Positions 9,325 to 19,433 of a stretch of DNA of 64,000 nucleotides are shown here, piece after piece (the first letter of the stretch is position 1; the number at the start of each line of letters is the position of its first letter). A program made the translations under genes and the position numbers. Origin of the DNA: Aplidium turbinatum (lineage: Eukaryota; Chordata; Ascidiacea; Aplousobranchia; Polyclinidae); assembly GCA_918807975.1 (NCBI GenBank), contig OU964920.1, positions 3,112,501-3,176,500 on the forward strand, in the 5' to 3' direction. The notes beneath the pieces were generated by a model, which did no database searches, was not told the DNA's origin, and was given only the letters and a program-made list of their open reading frames with translations.

Positions 9325-12300
9325 TCAGCATTTGACGTGGCATTTCACAGTTTCCATAGGAATCTCTCCTGACTTTAGACAATGCCCCACGTGAACTTCG
9401 TAACCGCTCGATTTACATATCCTTGTCCGATGCTTGATTCCGCTTCCGCAAGTTTGCGAACAAGACGAAAAGCGGCTCCAGAGACCCCACGAGAAGTCGT
9501 AGTTTATGACGTTTTTACGACAATGTATAGATTTGCATGATTGTTTTTCACTGTGAGGACCGGTGCAGGACTTTGATGCATACCTTGGATTCTTTGTTGA
9601 GCGACAAGATCTTTTCCTTGTTTGATATCCGTCACCGCAAGCCGTTGAACATTCTCCCCATCTTCCCCAAGTGGTCCAAAATGAAGCTATAAGTTAAAGT
9701 AAACAACGTGGTTTAATCAAGTGAAAAAATAAAGAGCCCAAAATGTAGATAGTAATCTCATGCTCAGCAAACGCTTCAAAAACTAAACTATTTTCCCGCT
9801 TGAACAACTAGAATTATATTAGATTTTCTAAACTAGATTAGTATTGTAATTGGAGCTATTTAAGTTTTCACAAATTAGACTAAAAAGATTAATGCTTTTG
9901 AAATGTGGTGCTTCCGTAGAATGCAACGCATTTCATGGCTGGCAAAGAAAACAAATAAAGAAATTCTACACCAAGTGAACCAAACCAGAACTCTCTTAAA
10001 AAGTATGAAAACCAGACAATATAAATTTCTCGGCCATGTAGTAAGAAAGCAAAAACTGGAGCATCTCTCTTTAACTGGTAAAATTTTTGGAAAGCGGGCA
10101 CCTGGCAGACAAAGACAAACACATCTGGAACAATTTAACGACAAGACAGAAACAATCATCCATGCAACATATAATAGGAACATTTGGTCTAATTATTCAT
10201 CTGAGGCCGTCGATGCCTGGTTCAGGCAAGGCAATTGAAGAAGAAGAAGAAGAATTAGAGCTACCCAAGTTTTCACAAATTAAAGTAGAATTTAAACTAG
10301 ATTAGAATTAGTTAGACGCAGTTGTCCCATTTCTTTTTCTATTGGGATAAAACGCCAATATGGCAAATCTGGATCGACGTGTCATTCCTCCATGACAGTA
10401 CTAAAACTTGCCAAACACGTCAAACACGTCAAAATAGACATTCTTGCTATAAACACCTTTAATTCAGAAAACGTGTGTACTGCTATACCACATTCGGACG
10501 TACAATGTAGCCTACATTGTAATTTTGAATTTTTATGTTATTACACTCAGCATGTTTGCCATCTTTGGATGAATACAAAGATGAAGACAAGATGCACTCT
10601 TAATACAAATCGGCTATGTTACAGCATTAGCATTAGCAATAAAAAATCCCTTGAAAGCATATGAAAGCAATCCACTGTACGACCCCTGAGGCAAAAGCTG
10701 TATTGACAAGTTTTAATTTTGCATAAAACGCATCTCTAATTTCTTGTTTTCAGCCTCTGTGAACAGGACTAATGCAAGGAGAATTCAATCCCGCCACCAA
10801 CGCTGTTGTTTCGTATGAATTTATAGCGTCGAGTTTGGATAGTTTTTAGTCTGGCATCAGTTCCGCAGCCTTTCTAACATGGGTAACCCTGGGTAGGCCG
10901 CGCCTGACAGAAATCATCAATGCACGCAAGCCTCCACACGCCAACAATGTGACGATCCAGGTTGCGGAGGAGGCACCAAGCACCAATATGGAACCTTTAG
11001 GACCTCAAACTAATACACTTCTATACGATTAAGGTAAATATTGCTTTTACGCGCTATATCCAAAGAACTTTTTTGCTCCAGGGCCCCTTGAAAAGGTTAC
11101 GGGCCCTAAAATCGTTCTGAGTCCAAAAGTACCCATCATGGACCTCCCTGTCAATGCTATTGTTTGTAATTGAGAACGTCTTTACCTGGTGGAAACAGGG
11201 AGAAGGCGCAGTCCTTCAGTGGCTCTCGTAGACTTGAATCGGGTCTTGTGAGTGCAATAAATTGGAGGAGCCACATTGGGACATCTTTACGCCGGCTGGG
11301 GTGGTCGACGTTGCAACTAAAAAAAGGAAATTAATTGTTTGTGGATTCCAAAAGTACACATGCTCTTTCATAAGAGAAAACAGAAATAATTTATAACCCA
11401 CAGTGTATTCTTAAACAAACCTTAAGTTAATGAAGAAAACATAACATCATAATATAGTTACACCATAATTAACTTGAAAAAAGCAAATGCCGACGATTCA
11501 ATGTGCTATGTTGACTAAATTTTGATAATTAAATTGCAGATTTTTGCGAGATTTGCGCTGAGGTGTTCACCACTCGGCTATACTGTCAATGGAAGGGTAG
11601 TGTCTTACCTGCTAGTGGTAGTGTGTCTTACCTGCTAGTGGTAGTGTCAGACTCGACAAAAAGGGAAACATCGATAAAATTAAGGGCTGCCCGCTGTGTT
11701 TTGTATTTGACTTGGCTCACAAGACAATTCGAGAATTCTACTAACAGGTTTAAATGAGAAGTTGTAGTGGACAGCGGAGACGTGAACGAGAACAATTGGC
11801 GCTTATGACGTTTCCTATACCGATCTGCAAAACAGAGCAAGACGTAAGATAATGGCGGTTCCCAAACTTGATATCAGGCATTGAAGAATGACTAGAGTCT
11901 GTAAAAAAAGCCTTTTATTACACATTGTTAATTTATCATTGTTCTCTTTTTTTCAAATTTACGTCAATTGTTTACGTACTGTTTGGGGGTTCTGCTTCAA
12001 CATCTTCTGCAAAGTGCGCAATGCATAACTGCGCAGCTTTTAGAACACGATGTGAACCTCCTTTGAGGAAGCCAGCCACTTCATTTTGCCAACACTCTTT
12101 GGTCTCTCCTCCAGAAGCAAAACTGTAACAAAAATTGCCATTTGTCAATAAAAATAACTTTTGTGATACAAGAAACGACTAAAAAACAGCTATTGTGAAG
12201 CAACAAATGTTGTCGCTCAGTGCTTGTAGAATGTATGACCGCGGCCTTCAACCAGGCCCGGATTTAGGGGGGGGGCAGAGGGGGCAGTTGCCCCGGCCCC

Positions 12301-15300
12301 CCCGACTTTTGAAGGGCCCCCCTATGTGGAAAAAAATGTGATTTTGTGTTATTTTATTCCTTTTGACCTTTAAAGTTTCTGCAAAATGCTGTGCAGTACT
12401 GGACTGATGCTACTGTAGACGTAGAGATGGCTTTTACGCGCCGTAGGCGCAAAAAATTTTTTTGCACGGGGCCCCCCGATCTAAAAGTGCCCCGGGCCCC
12501 CCATTAGCTAAATCCGGCCCTGCCTTCAACACTACTGTATGACAGAACCTGCATTAGTGGTTCAAAACCTCGAGTGAACAAAACTATCAGAATAAAGCTC
12601 TTCAAGAGACTTTATCTAACCTAAGATGAATGTTCCGTAAAACGATGCAAGAATAGCATATTATCTGATGCCAGTACACATGAAGCATATGAGTGTAAAA
12701 TTGCAATACAATAAAATTAATCAAAAAAAAAGGTGATAAGAATAATATTGTTCCATACTTACTGAGTTTAACAAACAAACAACTAAAACGTTGAATCAAC
12801 GTAAAAAAACTGATGTTTTATGTGTATCTAGAAAACCTTATCTCATTTCATCCGTTATTTTGCATTTACCTTAGGCTACAGTTCATAAGGACGGTAGCCT
12901 ATACTCTTGTCTGGAGCCTGTCGAAACTTAACAGCAGTCAGCAGGCTACTGGTACTCTGGTCTCGAAACCCCAACCCAAACAAAATTGGTCTGCTTTGTT
13001 TCAAGTCAATTTGATTTAAGTCTTCAACAAATGAAGTCATCATCAAATAGAATTAAAATGCTTTGCAATAAACAATATTTGTCACATAAATAAGCATAGC
13101 GCACACGACAAAGTTTTTTTTCTTTTTTTCAAAGCCAGATCGTAAACACTGAAAGCGCATGCATACCTGCAGTAAGTTTGTTGTGTATTCACAAACCAAA
13201 GTGAATCTAACACAGTGTAATCCACATTGGATCGCCATTGATATTTTCGATTTGGTATCTGAAGAATACGACCTCTTTAAATTATGCCAATGTATAAGCT
13301 AAGATTAATAGTATATTGTTATTATTGTCGGCTGCATTGCCGAGTGGTGAGAGCCCTGAACGACACTCGAAAGGGCGCCGTTTCGACACCGCCCATGAGC
13401 ACGCGGCTATGTCTTCGGCAAGACACTTAAAGGCATGTCTGAAGGTGGACACGAAGATTGGCTTCCTTGCCTTCAAGTCCACGTAATCTAAATCTTGAAA
13501 TATCGTGTGTAAGCCTGGATACGACAAACAAACATTAGTACTAATAGTATATCTATTACTAAACAATCAAACTGATTTTCAGAGCATAATTATTTTGCCC
13601 CGAAGAAATGCAGAAAACTTCTACATAGGGCCGTTGAGAGGATGATTGAGAGCCAGTGCTATTGAGATCCTCGGGCACCAAATCAAAGCACTTCTAAGAA
13701 AAGCGCACTAAGAATTCAAGGTAGTTTCTTCAAGTTCCCTGGCCCCTTGGAAAGGTTGAGGCCCTTAAAATCATCGGGGGTTGGACGCCCCTGATCATCA
13801 TTGTTGCTGTTTCTATGTCAACAATAGCAGATGCACCAGAAAGCATTTGGTCATTATTGGGTCAAAAAATCGAGTATTCATTGTGATCACTTCTATAATG
13901 TAGAAGAACTAAGGTTTCCAAATTTTTCTTAAAAGTCAAAGAAGAACTCCTTCTACTCAAGTTCTGTTCAACAAAAGGAAGTACCTAGCCTATTGTTGCT
14001 TAAAACAAATCCAGTAGACTATGCAATAACAAAATCTAGTCTACGTACAACATAAGTGGTATATTTGACTGCAACATTCCTAGATAAAACCACTGTTTGC
14101 ATCTTGGATAGACTCAAGAAAAGCTCTCGAGTCGTAACTCTTCATGTGTAAAACAGACATAACTATTCAGTATTTTATTATAAAAAATCCATGGAAAATC
14201 AGCAGAACCCTATTTATGGCATATGCACTTCAAATAGATTCTATTTGCATATTCCACAACTAACATTGTGCAGATGCCATAAATAGGGCTCAGCTGATTT
14301 TCCGTGCATTTTTAATAATAAAATACTGAATTGGTACTTGATGGAGAATCGCTGGCCTGCTGCTTCTTAGTTAGGAGATTCCCTATCCGTAATGGAACAG
14401 AACTATTGTATGGAAAGCAAAAATGAGCGATCAAGTGAATTATTCTAAAAAATTTACATGCAAATTGTAATTTTCGTACCAAGGTCGACAAGCAGGATAC
14501 AAAGTAATGTCTCAGTAGCGCAGTCGAGTGTACGAAATCGTCGTTTGCTCGTTTTCGTCTTGCCACTCCCACGTGGTTGACACAAGCTAGAAAATCAGGG
14601 TACGTTGAAACACCAAACCATTGTGAGGTAATAATAATCATGGTTGTGAGAAACTTTATTTTAGTGACGTAGCTAGAAAGAAAATTTTAGGGGGGCAAAA
14701 GCAATTGCTGGGGGAGGGGAGTGAAATATTTTATTGTTTGAGATAAAGAGTTTGATAAAAATATAGCTACGGCATGTAGCCAAATATTTATGAAATGTTG
14801 TTTAACGTAAAATAAAATGTCATTAAAACGTTTTAATTGTATTAAAAACATATGTTGGGTTTGAAACGGCTAAAGAGCATATGACTGTAGGCTACATCGG
14901 TTTTGGCTATAGCCTGCTAAACTGAGGGTTTCCTGTAAGTGACATTGCATAAAACTATAAAACCTATTTGACAAGCATGCTTGTCCTGCTCTGCTCAAGA
15001 AACCTGGTATTTCAAATCACATTTACTTTTTGAGACGACTTTCATGGTTCTCCCTGTTTAGCAACGGTAAGCCTACTACAACGGTTCGCCGAACTATGAT
15101 TACAACCGAGCCTGCAAGGTTTCAAATATCACTGTCCTTCCATGAAGAACGGTTTGATAAATTGTCGCTCAACTAGCTGCCGTTAGACCAATTTTCGGAT
15201 TATGCAAGCCACAAGGTCGATAGGCATATTTATTATTGCTTACTACCGCGATTTTAAACTAGGAACATTTTGCAACCTATTATCATTTTACTCATCTGCA

Positions 15301-15429
15301 ACATTTTCAAAAGTCAAAAGTTAATGTAACTTCTCACATAAAGTTTGTCAAAATTCACTCACCTTCATTTGCAAACATACAAATCACAAATGTAAGCAGT
15401 AGTAGTAGTTGTGAATATAAATTTGCCAT
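9325..15429 (-). CDS. Secreted protein with two C-terminal thrombospondin type 1 repeats (six exons)
   Basis: Exons on the minus strand: 15363-15429, 14480-14586, 13167-13258, 11976-12122, 11186-11316 and 9325-9686. Every junction has GT..AG borders and the phases fit end to end (1, 0, 2, 2, 1), giving 906 nt, 301 residues and a TGA at 9325-9327. Residues 1-20 form a signal peptide (MANLYSQLLLLLTFVICMFA). Residues 23-181 form a cysteine-bearing region (C24, C54, C88, C99, C122, C139, about C174) that I do not recognise. TSR1 spans ~185-237 (W185, W188, W191, CSTACG, six cysteines); TSR2 spans ~245-301 (W248, W251, CSQTCG, six cysteines). TSRs act outside the cell, often binding matrix glycans or receptors. 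The protein ends right after TSR2 with no anchor, so I infer secretion. The least certain part is exon 2 (14480-14586), supported by phase and splice sites only. Confidence 0.72.
9715..9830 (-). repeat. Fragment of a dispersed repeat (AACGCTTC / AAAGAGCCCAAAATG family)
   Basis: Shares AATAAAGAGCCCAAAATGTAGAT and AGCAAACG(C/T)TTC blocks with copies at 40455-40680 and 41690-41800, and the AAACGCTTCGAAAAC block with ~24795-24835. Lies in the last intron of the thrombospondin-repeat gene. Confidence 0.6.
9900..10255 (+). mobile_element. LINE 3' end fragment (ORF2 C-terminus) with GAA tail
   Basis: The frame 9903-10238 encodes a LINE reverse-transcriptase C-terminal segment (WCFRRMQRISW, then KFLGHVVR, then TGKIFGKRAPGRQR), ending in DAWFRQGN and a (GAA)n tail at 10236-10253. 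It is 5'-truncated, as is typical of target-primed insertions. A shorter copy of the same end is at 26943-27000. Confidence 0.85.
11040..11150 (+). repeat. Dispersed repeat copy (GGGCCCCTTGAAAAGGTT family)
   Basis: Contains CAGGGCCCCTTGAAAAGGTT, then ACGGGCCCTAAAATC and GTCCAAAAGTACC. Related copies lie at 13625-13800 and 58857-59045. Probably a hAT-type non-autonomous element; the ends are not clear here. Confidence 0.5.
12253..12522. mobile_element. hAT-type MITE (CAGGCCCGGATTTAG family), copy 1
   Basis: Inverted ends CAGGCCCGGATTTAG and CAGGGCCGGATTTAG (reverse complement of the right end), flanked by a perfect 8-bp duplication CCTTCAAC (12245-12252, 12523-12530). The interior has TTTACGCGCCGTAGGCGC, also seen in the copies at 39754-40083 and 54293-54578. 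No coding capacity. Confidence 0.93.
13322..13530 (+). mobile_element. tRNA-derived SINE (family 2)
   Basis: Begins GGCTGCATTGCCGAGTGGTGAG (A-box-like) with a B-box-like GTTTCGACACC, then a body with TTCGGCAAGACACTTAAAG and GTCTGAAGGTGGACACG, ending GTAAGCCTGGATACGACAA. The head resembles a class II (Ser/Leu) tRNA. Related copies: 22965-23185 and the 3' end at 57850-57945. Not a functional tRNA gene. Confidence 0.75.
13625..13800 (+). repeat. Dispersed repeat copy (GGCCCCTTGGAAAGGTT family)
   Basis: Shares TGGCCCCTTGGAAAGGTT and GGCCCTTAAAATCAT with copies near 11040-11150 and 58857-59045. It starts near AGGGCCGTTGAGAGG and ends near GACGCCCCTGATC, so a hAT-like inverted end is plausible. 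Confidence 0.55.
14165..14333. repeat. Foldback element, arms about 60 bp
   Basis: The left arm starting ATTCAGTATTTTATTA, through GAAAATCAGC and CCTATTTATGGCAT, is repeated inverted as ATGCCATAAATAGGG, through GCTGATTTTCC, to TAATAAAATACTGAAT. About 50 bp separates the arms. It could form a long hairpin and is probably a small palindromic MITE in an intron of the thrombospondin-repeat gene. Confidence 0.85.
14655..14870 (+). repeat. Dispersed repeat copy (GACGTAGCTA / GGGGCAAAAGCAATTGC family)
   Basis: Shares GTGACGTAGCTAGAAAG, GGGGGCAAAAGCAATTGC and CATTAAAACGTTTTAATTG blocks with copies at 19138-19300 and 63640-63790. The other end in the 63.7-kb copy reads ACTACGTCCCTG, so these look like hAT-type MITEs. 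Confidence 0.55.
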
Positions 15430-16092
15430 AACGCACAAAATAAAATTTATCACGCTTACCGATAAAAAAGTAAAAAAGAAAAACAACACTAAACTAGGAG
15501 GCAGGAGCAGTCTAGCTTGTCTGACATGTGTAAAAACTGAGTCAAATATTTTCGTGAACACCTTTTATAACATTCTTTCAAGCGCCATTTAAAAGATAGG
15601 AAGGCTAACTTAACCTTTTTGGTAAATACGATACACCATACAACGCTAAGTAGGCTACTGTATTTGTAGGTTGAACTTACAAGTTTGTAAACAAAGCCTG
15701 AAGACGTTCTGACATGGCCCAGAAAGTTTAATCAAGCGGTAAATATTTAATGTGTTAATTGAGAAGATAATTAAATTAGGAACGATTAAATGGCACTGAA
15801 AACAATCTAATGTCAATTCACAAAATTTAAACCTCGTTATTGGTGCTATCAGTCGTTTTAAAATACTACTGTTGCTTTTAATAGCATTGCGATGAGACAA
15901 TCTTGATTTTTGAATAATTCTCTTCGTAAGCACACTGGAGTTTTTAGTAACTAACTAAAATTTAGTTGCTAGCTTACAACTTGTAAAGTTATCACTAGTA
16001 ATAGTTGTAAGCGGTGCTCTCAAGCTAATTTTTGCTCATAATAAAATAGTTTTTTAGAAAATTAAATACCATAAAGAACCCATCGAACAAAA

Positions 16093-17014
16093 TTGAAGAG
16101 CCCAGTTCCAAAACCGCTTAGGCGCCACTTTTACCAAAATTGAGTTTAGAGTGTCATTAGGTAGAGTATTACCATAGGTACCTACTATCCATTCCTTTTT
16201 TTCCAAAACATTCTCTTTCTGCTTCAAATTCGACACTAAATATTGCGTTTTCTTCCAAAACCGCTTACGCGCCATTACACTTTGTTTCCAAAAACACTTG
16301 TATCCACAATTAACCAATCATATTAAGCCATTGTATCACGTGACATATCGCTGATTGTTAAACTGTTTTCGTCATCGTTTCGTGATAAGCAGCAGTGTTA
16401 CCATTTGGCAAATTTCACTACCAAATTCGAGATTTGGCAGAATTTTACGTTGTTGGCAGTAAAATTTTGAGTTGGCAGAATTTTGGCCAACATTTTTGGT
16501 GAGTTGACAGTCAGTCTCTGGTCAGTTTGGCAAAATTTGAAATGTGTTTGGTAGTTTGAAGCATCCACTATCTGGCAACACTGATAAGCACTGTTGTAGG
16601 CTTGTAGCCTATTGTTGCAGTTACCAACGGTGCTTAGTAGCCTACTTGAGCTTTATAACTGTGTTTTTTTGCTTTGTTTAAAGTGGATTTGGATTGTGGT
16701 GATGAATTAGTGGTGGTCAGCTTGGAAAAATGGTTTCAAAAATTGGTTTCTTTTATTCTGGCAGTTTTTATTCTCCAGTTTATTTCCAAAACCGCTTATA
16801 TCCACATTTTTAATTTTATAAAAAGGCGATTTTAAGCCCTCTAATATTCCTTAGATCTGGACAAACGTCATGGCTCAATTCAGTAGGTAGTTATACATCG
16901 TTAGAAATCAAAAACGCATTACATTTACCAAGTGAAACTGTCATAAACGTTTTTCGTGGTTTTCTCGAAATCACCGAAAGTGGATGTAAGCGGTTTTGGA
17001 AACAAGCTCTTCAA
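16093..17014. mobile_element. Non-autonomous TIR element (TTGAAGAGC...CCAAAACCGCTTA ends)
   Basis: The left end TTGAAGAGCCCAGTTCC, followed by AAAACCGCTTAGGCGCCAC, matches the reverse complement of the right end, TTGAAGAGCTTGTTTCC followed by AAAACCGCTTACATCCAC. CCAAAACCGCTTA also recurs inside (near 16257 and 16787). No transposase seen. Target duplication unclear. It hosts a smaller element at 16392-16582. Confidence 0.75.
16392..16582. mobile_element. Nested MITE (AGTGTTRCCA ends) with 8-bp duplication
   Basis: Ends read AGTGTTACCA and, on the other side inverted, AGTGTTGCCA. The direct repeat GATAAGCA lies at 16384-16391 and 16583-16590. The interior is rich in TTGGCAGAATTTT / AAATTTGGC words. 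The 8-bp duplication suggests a hAT-type target. Confidence 0.8.
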
Positions 17015-17217
17015 ATACGGAAGACGCTATAGTTGAATTTTACCCCAGTATAAGATCATCAGTGGTGCATAGCGTATCCATGTGTTTTGAGCGGGAATCG
17101 AACTTTCAACGTCATGAGAATTGTGGAAATCCTGGACTTGAAGCTCGAGTCAGGCGTAAAATGCCTAACATCTCAACAAAATTACATCAGCCTGCAATCA
17201 GATACAGTTACAACGGT

Positions 17218-17478
17218 GTCCGACAAATTGTTCGTAAGCAATTATTCGTAAAACAATTGTTCGTAAAATTACTTCTTCGTAAAACAATTCTTCCTAAAGC
17301 ATTTTTTCGTGCATGCAGTTAAAATTTGATGTATACGAAGATATGCTTTACGAAGAATTGTTTTACGGATTTCATTTTACGAAAAACAGTTTACGAACAA
17401 TTGCTTACGAACAATTGTTTTACGAACAATTGCTTACCAACAATTGCTTTACGAACAATTGCTTACGAACAATTTGCC
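17218..17478. repeat. Inverted clusters of the motif TTACGAACAATTG
   Basis: About five units of TTCGTAA(A/G)CAATT-type sequence (17220-17300) face at least seven units of TTACGAACAATTG (17345-17475) across a short spacer. The whole can fold into a hairpin. It resembles a compact element whose termini consist of short repeats, like the Mutator-like element at 51477-52577, but no target duplication or coding region is visible. Confidence 0.8.
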
Positions 17479-17983
17479 TATAACCAGTTACAACTTTCTA
17501 AAACCTCTACAGCATGTTTCACCCTTTCTGGGGGATCATCAGAAGGTTCTTATTCTTCTTCGTTTGAACCTTCTTCCTCACTTCAAGGGTCGAGGGGCTC
17601 TGCCTTTTACCACCCTTGGGCAGTGGCGGCGACGCGGTCTAGATGTTTGATCAAAAAATCCTTATTCAAATAGAATAAAGCGATATCGTGATAAAATTAA
17701 ATATGTTCAAATTACCACAATTTGACAAATTTTTACATCACATCTGTCACGAAAGAAAACAGTCTATGCACAGCACTATTTGGTTCAGTACCGGATCTAG
17801 ATGAGACGCTTGAGCAGGTGCCCTCCAGAATAATCGAAAAAAAGCATGTAATTTTTCTCAAGTTTGAAAAATTTGTCACCGACGAGGTGATGTAGATCCA
17901 AAAATAGGCTACGTCTGTACAAGACGGCAAATACGACCGTACTGTGCTCATACTGAGTGTACAACTACGATTCTACAATACTC

Positions 17984-18067
17984 AAGACAGCAAATTCGTT
18001 TGTTCGACATTGATTTGCAGCTGCAGACGTTGAATCAATGTCGAAACGACGGATTTTGTTGTCTGGG
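17984..18067. mobile_element. Palindromic MITE (CAGACAGCAAAATCCG family), near-complete
   Basis: Starts AGACAGCAAATTCG, has the central CAGCTGCAGACGTTGAATC, and ends CGGATTTTGTTGTCTGG, so the whole ~84 bp is close to a perfect palindrome. Related copies: 22496-22566, 43073-43153 and shorter pieces near 6440-6485, 12786-12820, 40407-40456 and 45373-45420. Confidence 0.85.
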
Positions 18068-18079
18068 GTACGACGTTTG

Positions 18080-19130
18080 GGAGGACAATTCCTAACTCTG
18101 CCAATTAGTAAAAACTAAACGTATCCTTTGACCTTTTAAACGCGTTTATCAACTTTTTTTTGCCAACGTTGGTGAGTTTGGGTTGAACTTTCCGGTAATT
18201 AAACAAAGTGTTTACAAAGTAATAATGGGCACTTCGTGAGTCGCACGCGAGCCAACAGCTCTATGATAATGATCCCCAAAATAAATGGACAATTTAATAA
18301 ATGTAGTAAAAGAGACCATTTGTGGTATATTTTTAACTGACGGCTAGCGTCAGCTTAAACTGACGTCGTAAAAAGAAGCCTTACAAGGAATACAAGCATG
18401 CTGATGCCGATAGGAATCCAGTTTTGGGGCTATTCTGACAATGAAGAGACCAGCTAATTGTTTGATCCCTTTAAATTGTGAACTTTTTTTTAATTTAAAC
18501 TATTGATAATTTTGTTTGTTGGCTTGTTTGTTGCAAAAAAACAGTTTGTATTTAAACATAAAACAAACGCAATCTTGCATTGTTTTACCTGTACCCTCAT
18601 GCTCCTAGTGTCAGTTTAAACTGACAAAAATAAAATCATCCCTATTTTACAAAAAAAAAAAAATTCTCGAAAAAAACATCCATTCCTTTCAAGTCAGTCT
18701 ACAGTCTACACCTATCTAAAGTCACCTTGAAGAATGAACAAAAAACTCGAATTCAGGAGAATATGAATTAAATTGTCTTGGCTGACTAATCTAAGCACAC
18801 TATGCAACCTTTGATGCATGTTTTCATATCTGATATCGTTGTTTTTCATATTTTATTTATTCGTCACGTGGTGGTCTAGAACGAACAACCGTTGGGGTCC
18901 GTAAGGTGACCATGTTATATCAACACCAGACATAAATTAAAATGAACTAAAAGAACGAGAATGAAAAGCCAAAGTCGTTGACGTCCATAGCGGAAAGCAT
19001 GCAGTGCAGGTGAGGTAATACGAATCCTAGTTGGCTTTCTTTGAAAGGTCACATCGCCAGTTTTAGTTTACAAAAACAATGTAATTACTGTTTATAAAAT
19101 GAAAAAGGCAATTCCAGGACAGACGCTTCA
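18080..19130. other. Intergenic, nothing assigned
   Basis: AT-rich sequence between the palindromic MITE and the repeat near 19140; no open frame or repeat family I can support. Confidence 0.4.
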
Positions 19131-19137
19131 CTTCAGC

Positions 19138-19300
19138 CAGTGACGTAACTTAACTACGCATAAATATTTGAGAGGGAAAAAGCAACTGCTGGGGGAACAA
19201 ACGTCATTTAACATGAATTACAATGGTATTTTAACGTTGTAATGATATTAAAACATTTCTTGGGGGCAGTATATAAGTTTTGGGGGCATCACCATTATCA
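19138..19300 (+). repeat. Dispersed repeat copy (GTGACGTAACT / GCAACTGCTGGGGG family)
   Basis: Second copy of the family described at 14655-14870: AGTGACGTAACTTAAC, AAAAGCAACTGCTGGGGG, and a downstream CAATGGTATTTTAACG block. Confidence 0.5.
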
Positions 19301-19433
19301 AAGATCACATCCACCAGTTACAAAAGCGATGTTATTGCATTTTAGAAAGTGAATAAAGCGATTTCAAGACAAACGCTTCATTTCAATACATTATCTAAAA
19401 GTAGGCCTAATTTAAATTGCGATGCTTTCAAGA

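Noticed and set aside
16996-17322. 108-codon frame near the right end of the CCAAAACCGCTTA element
   Set aside because: Starts inside the terminal inverted repeat and runs into the TTACGAACAATTG cluster; the middle may even hold a tRNA-like box on the other strand. Not a supportable gene.
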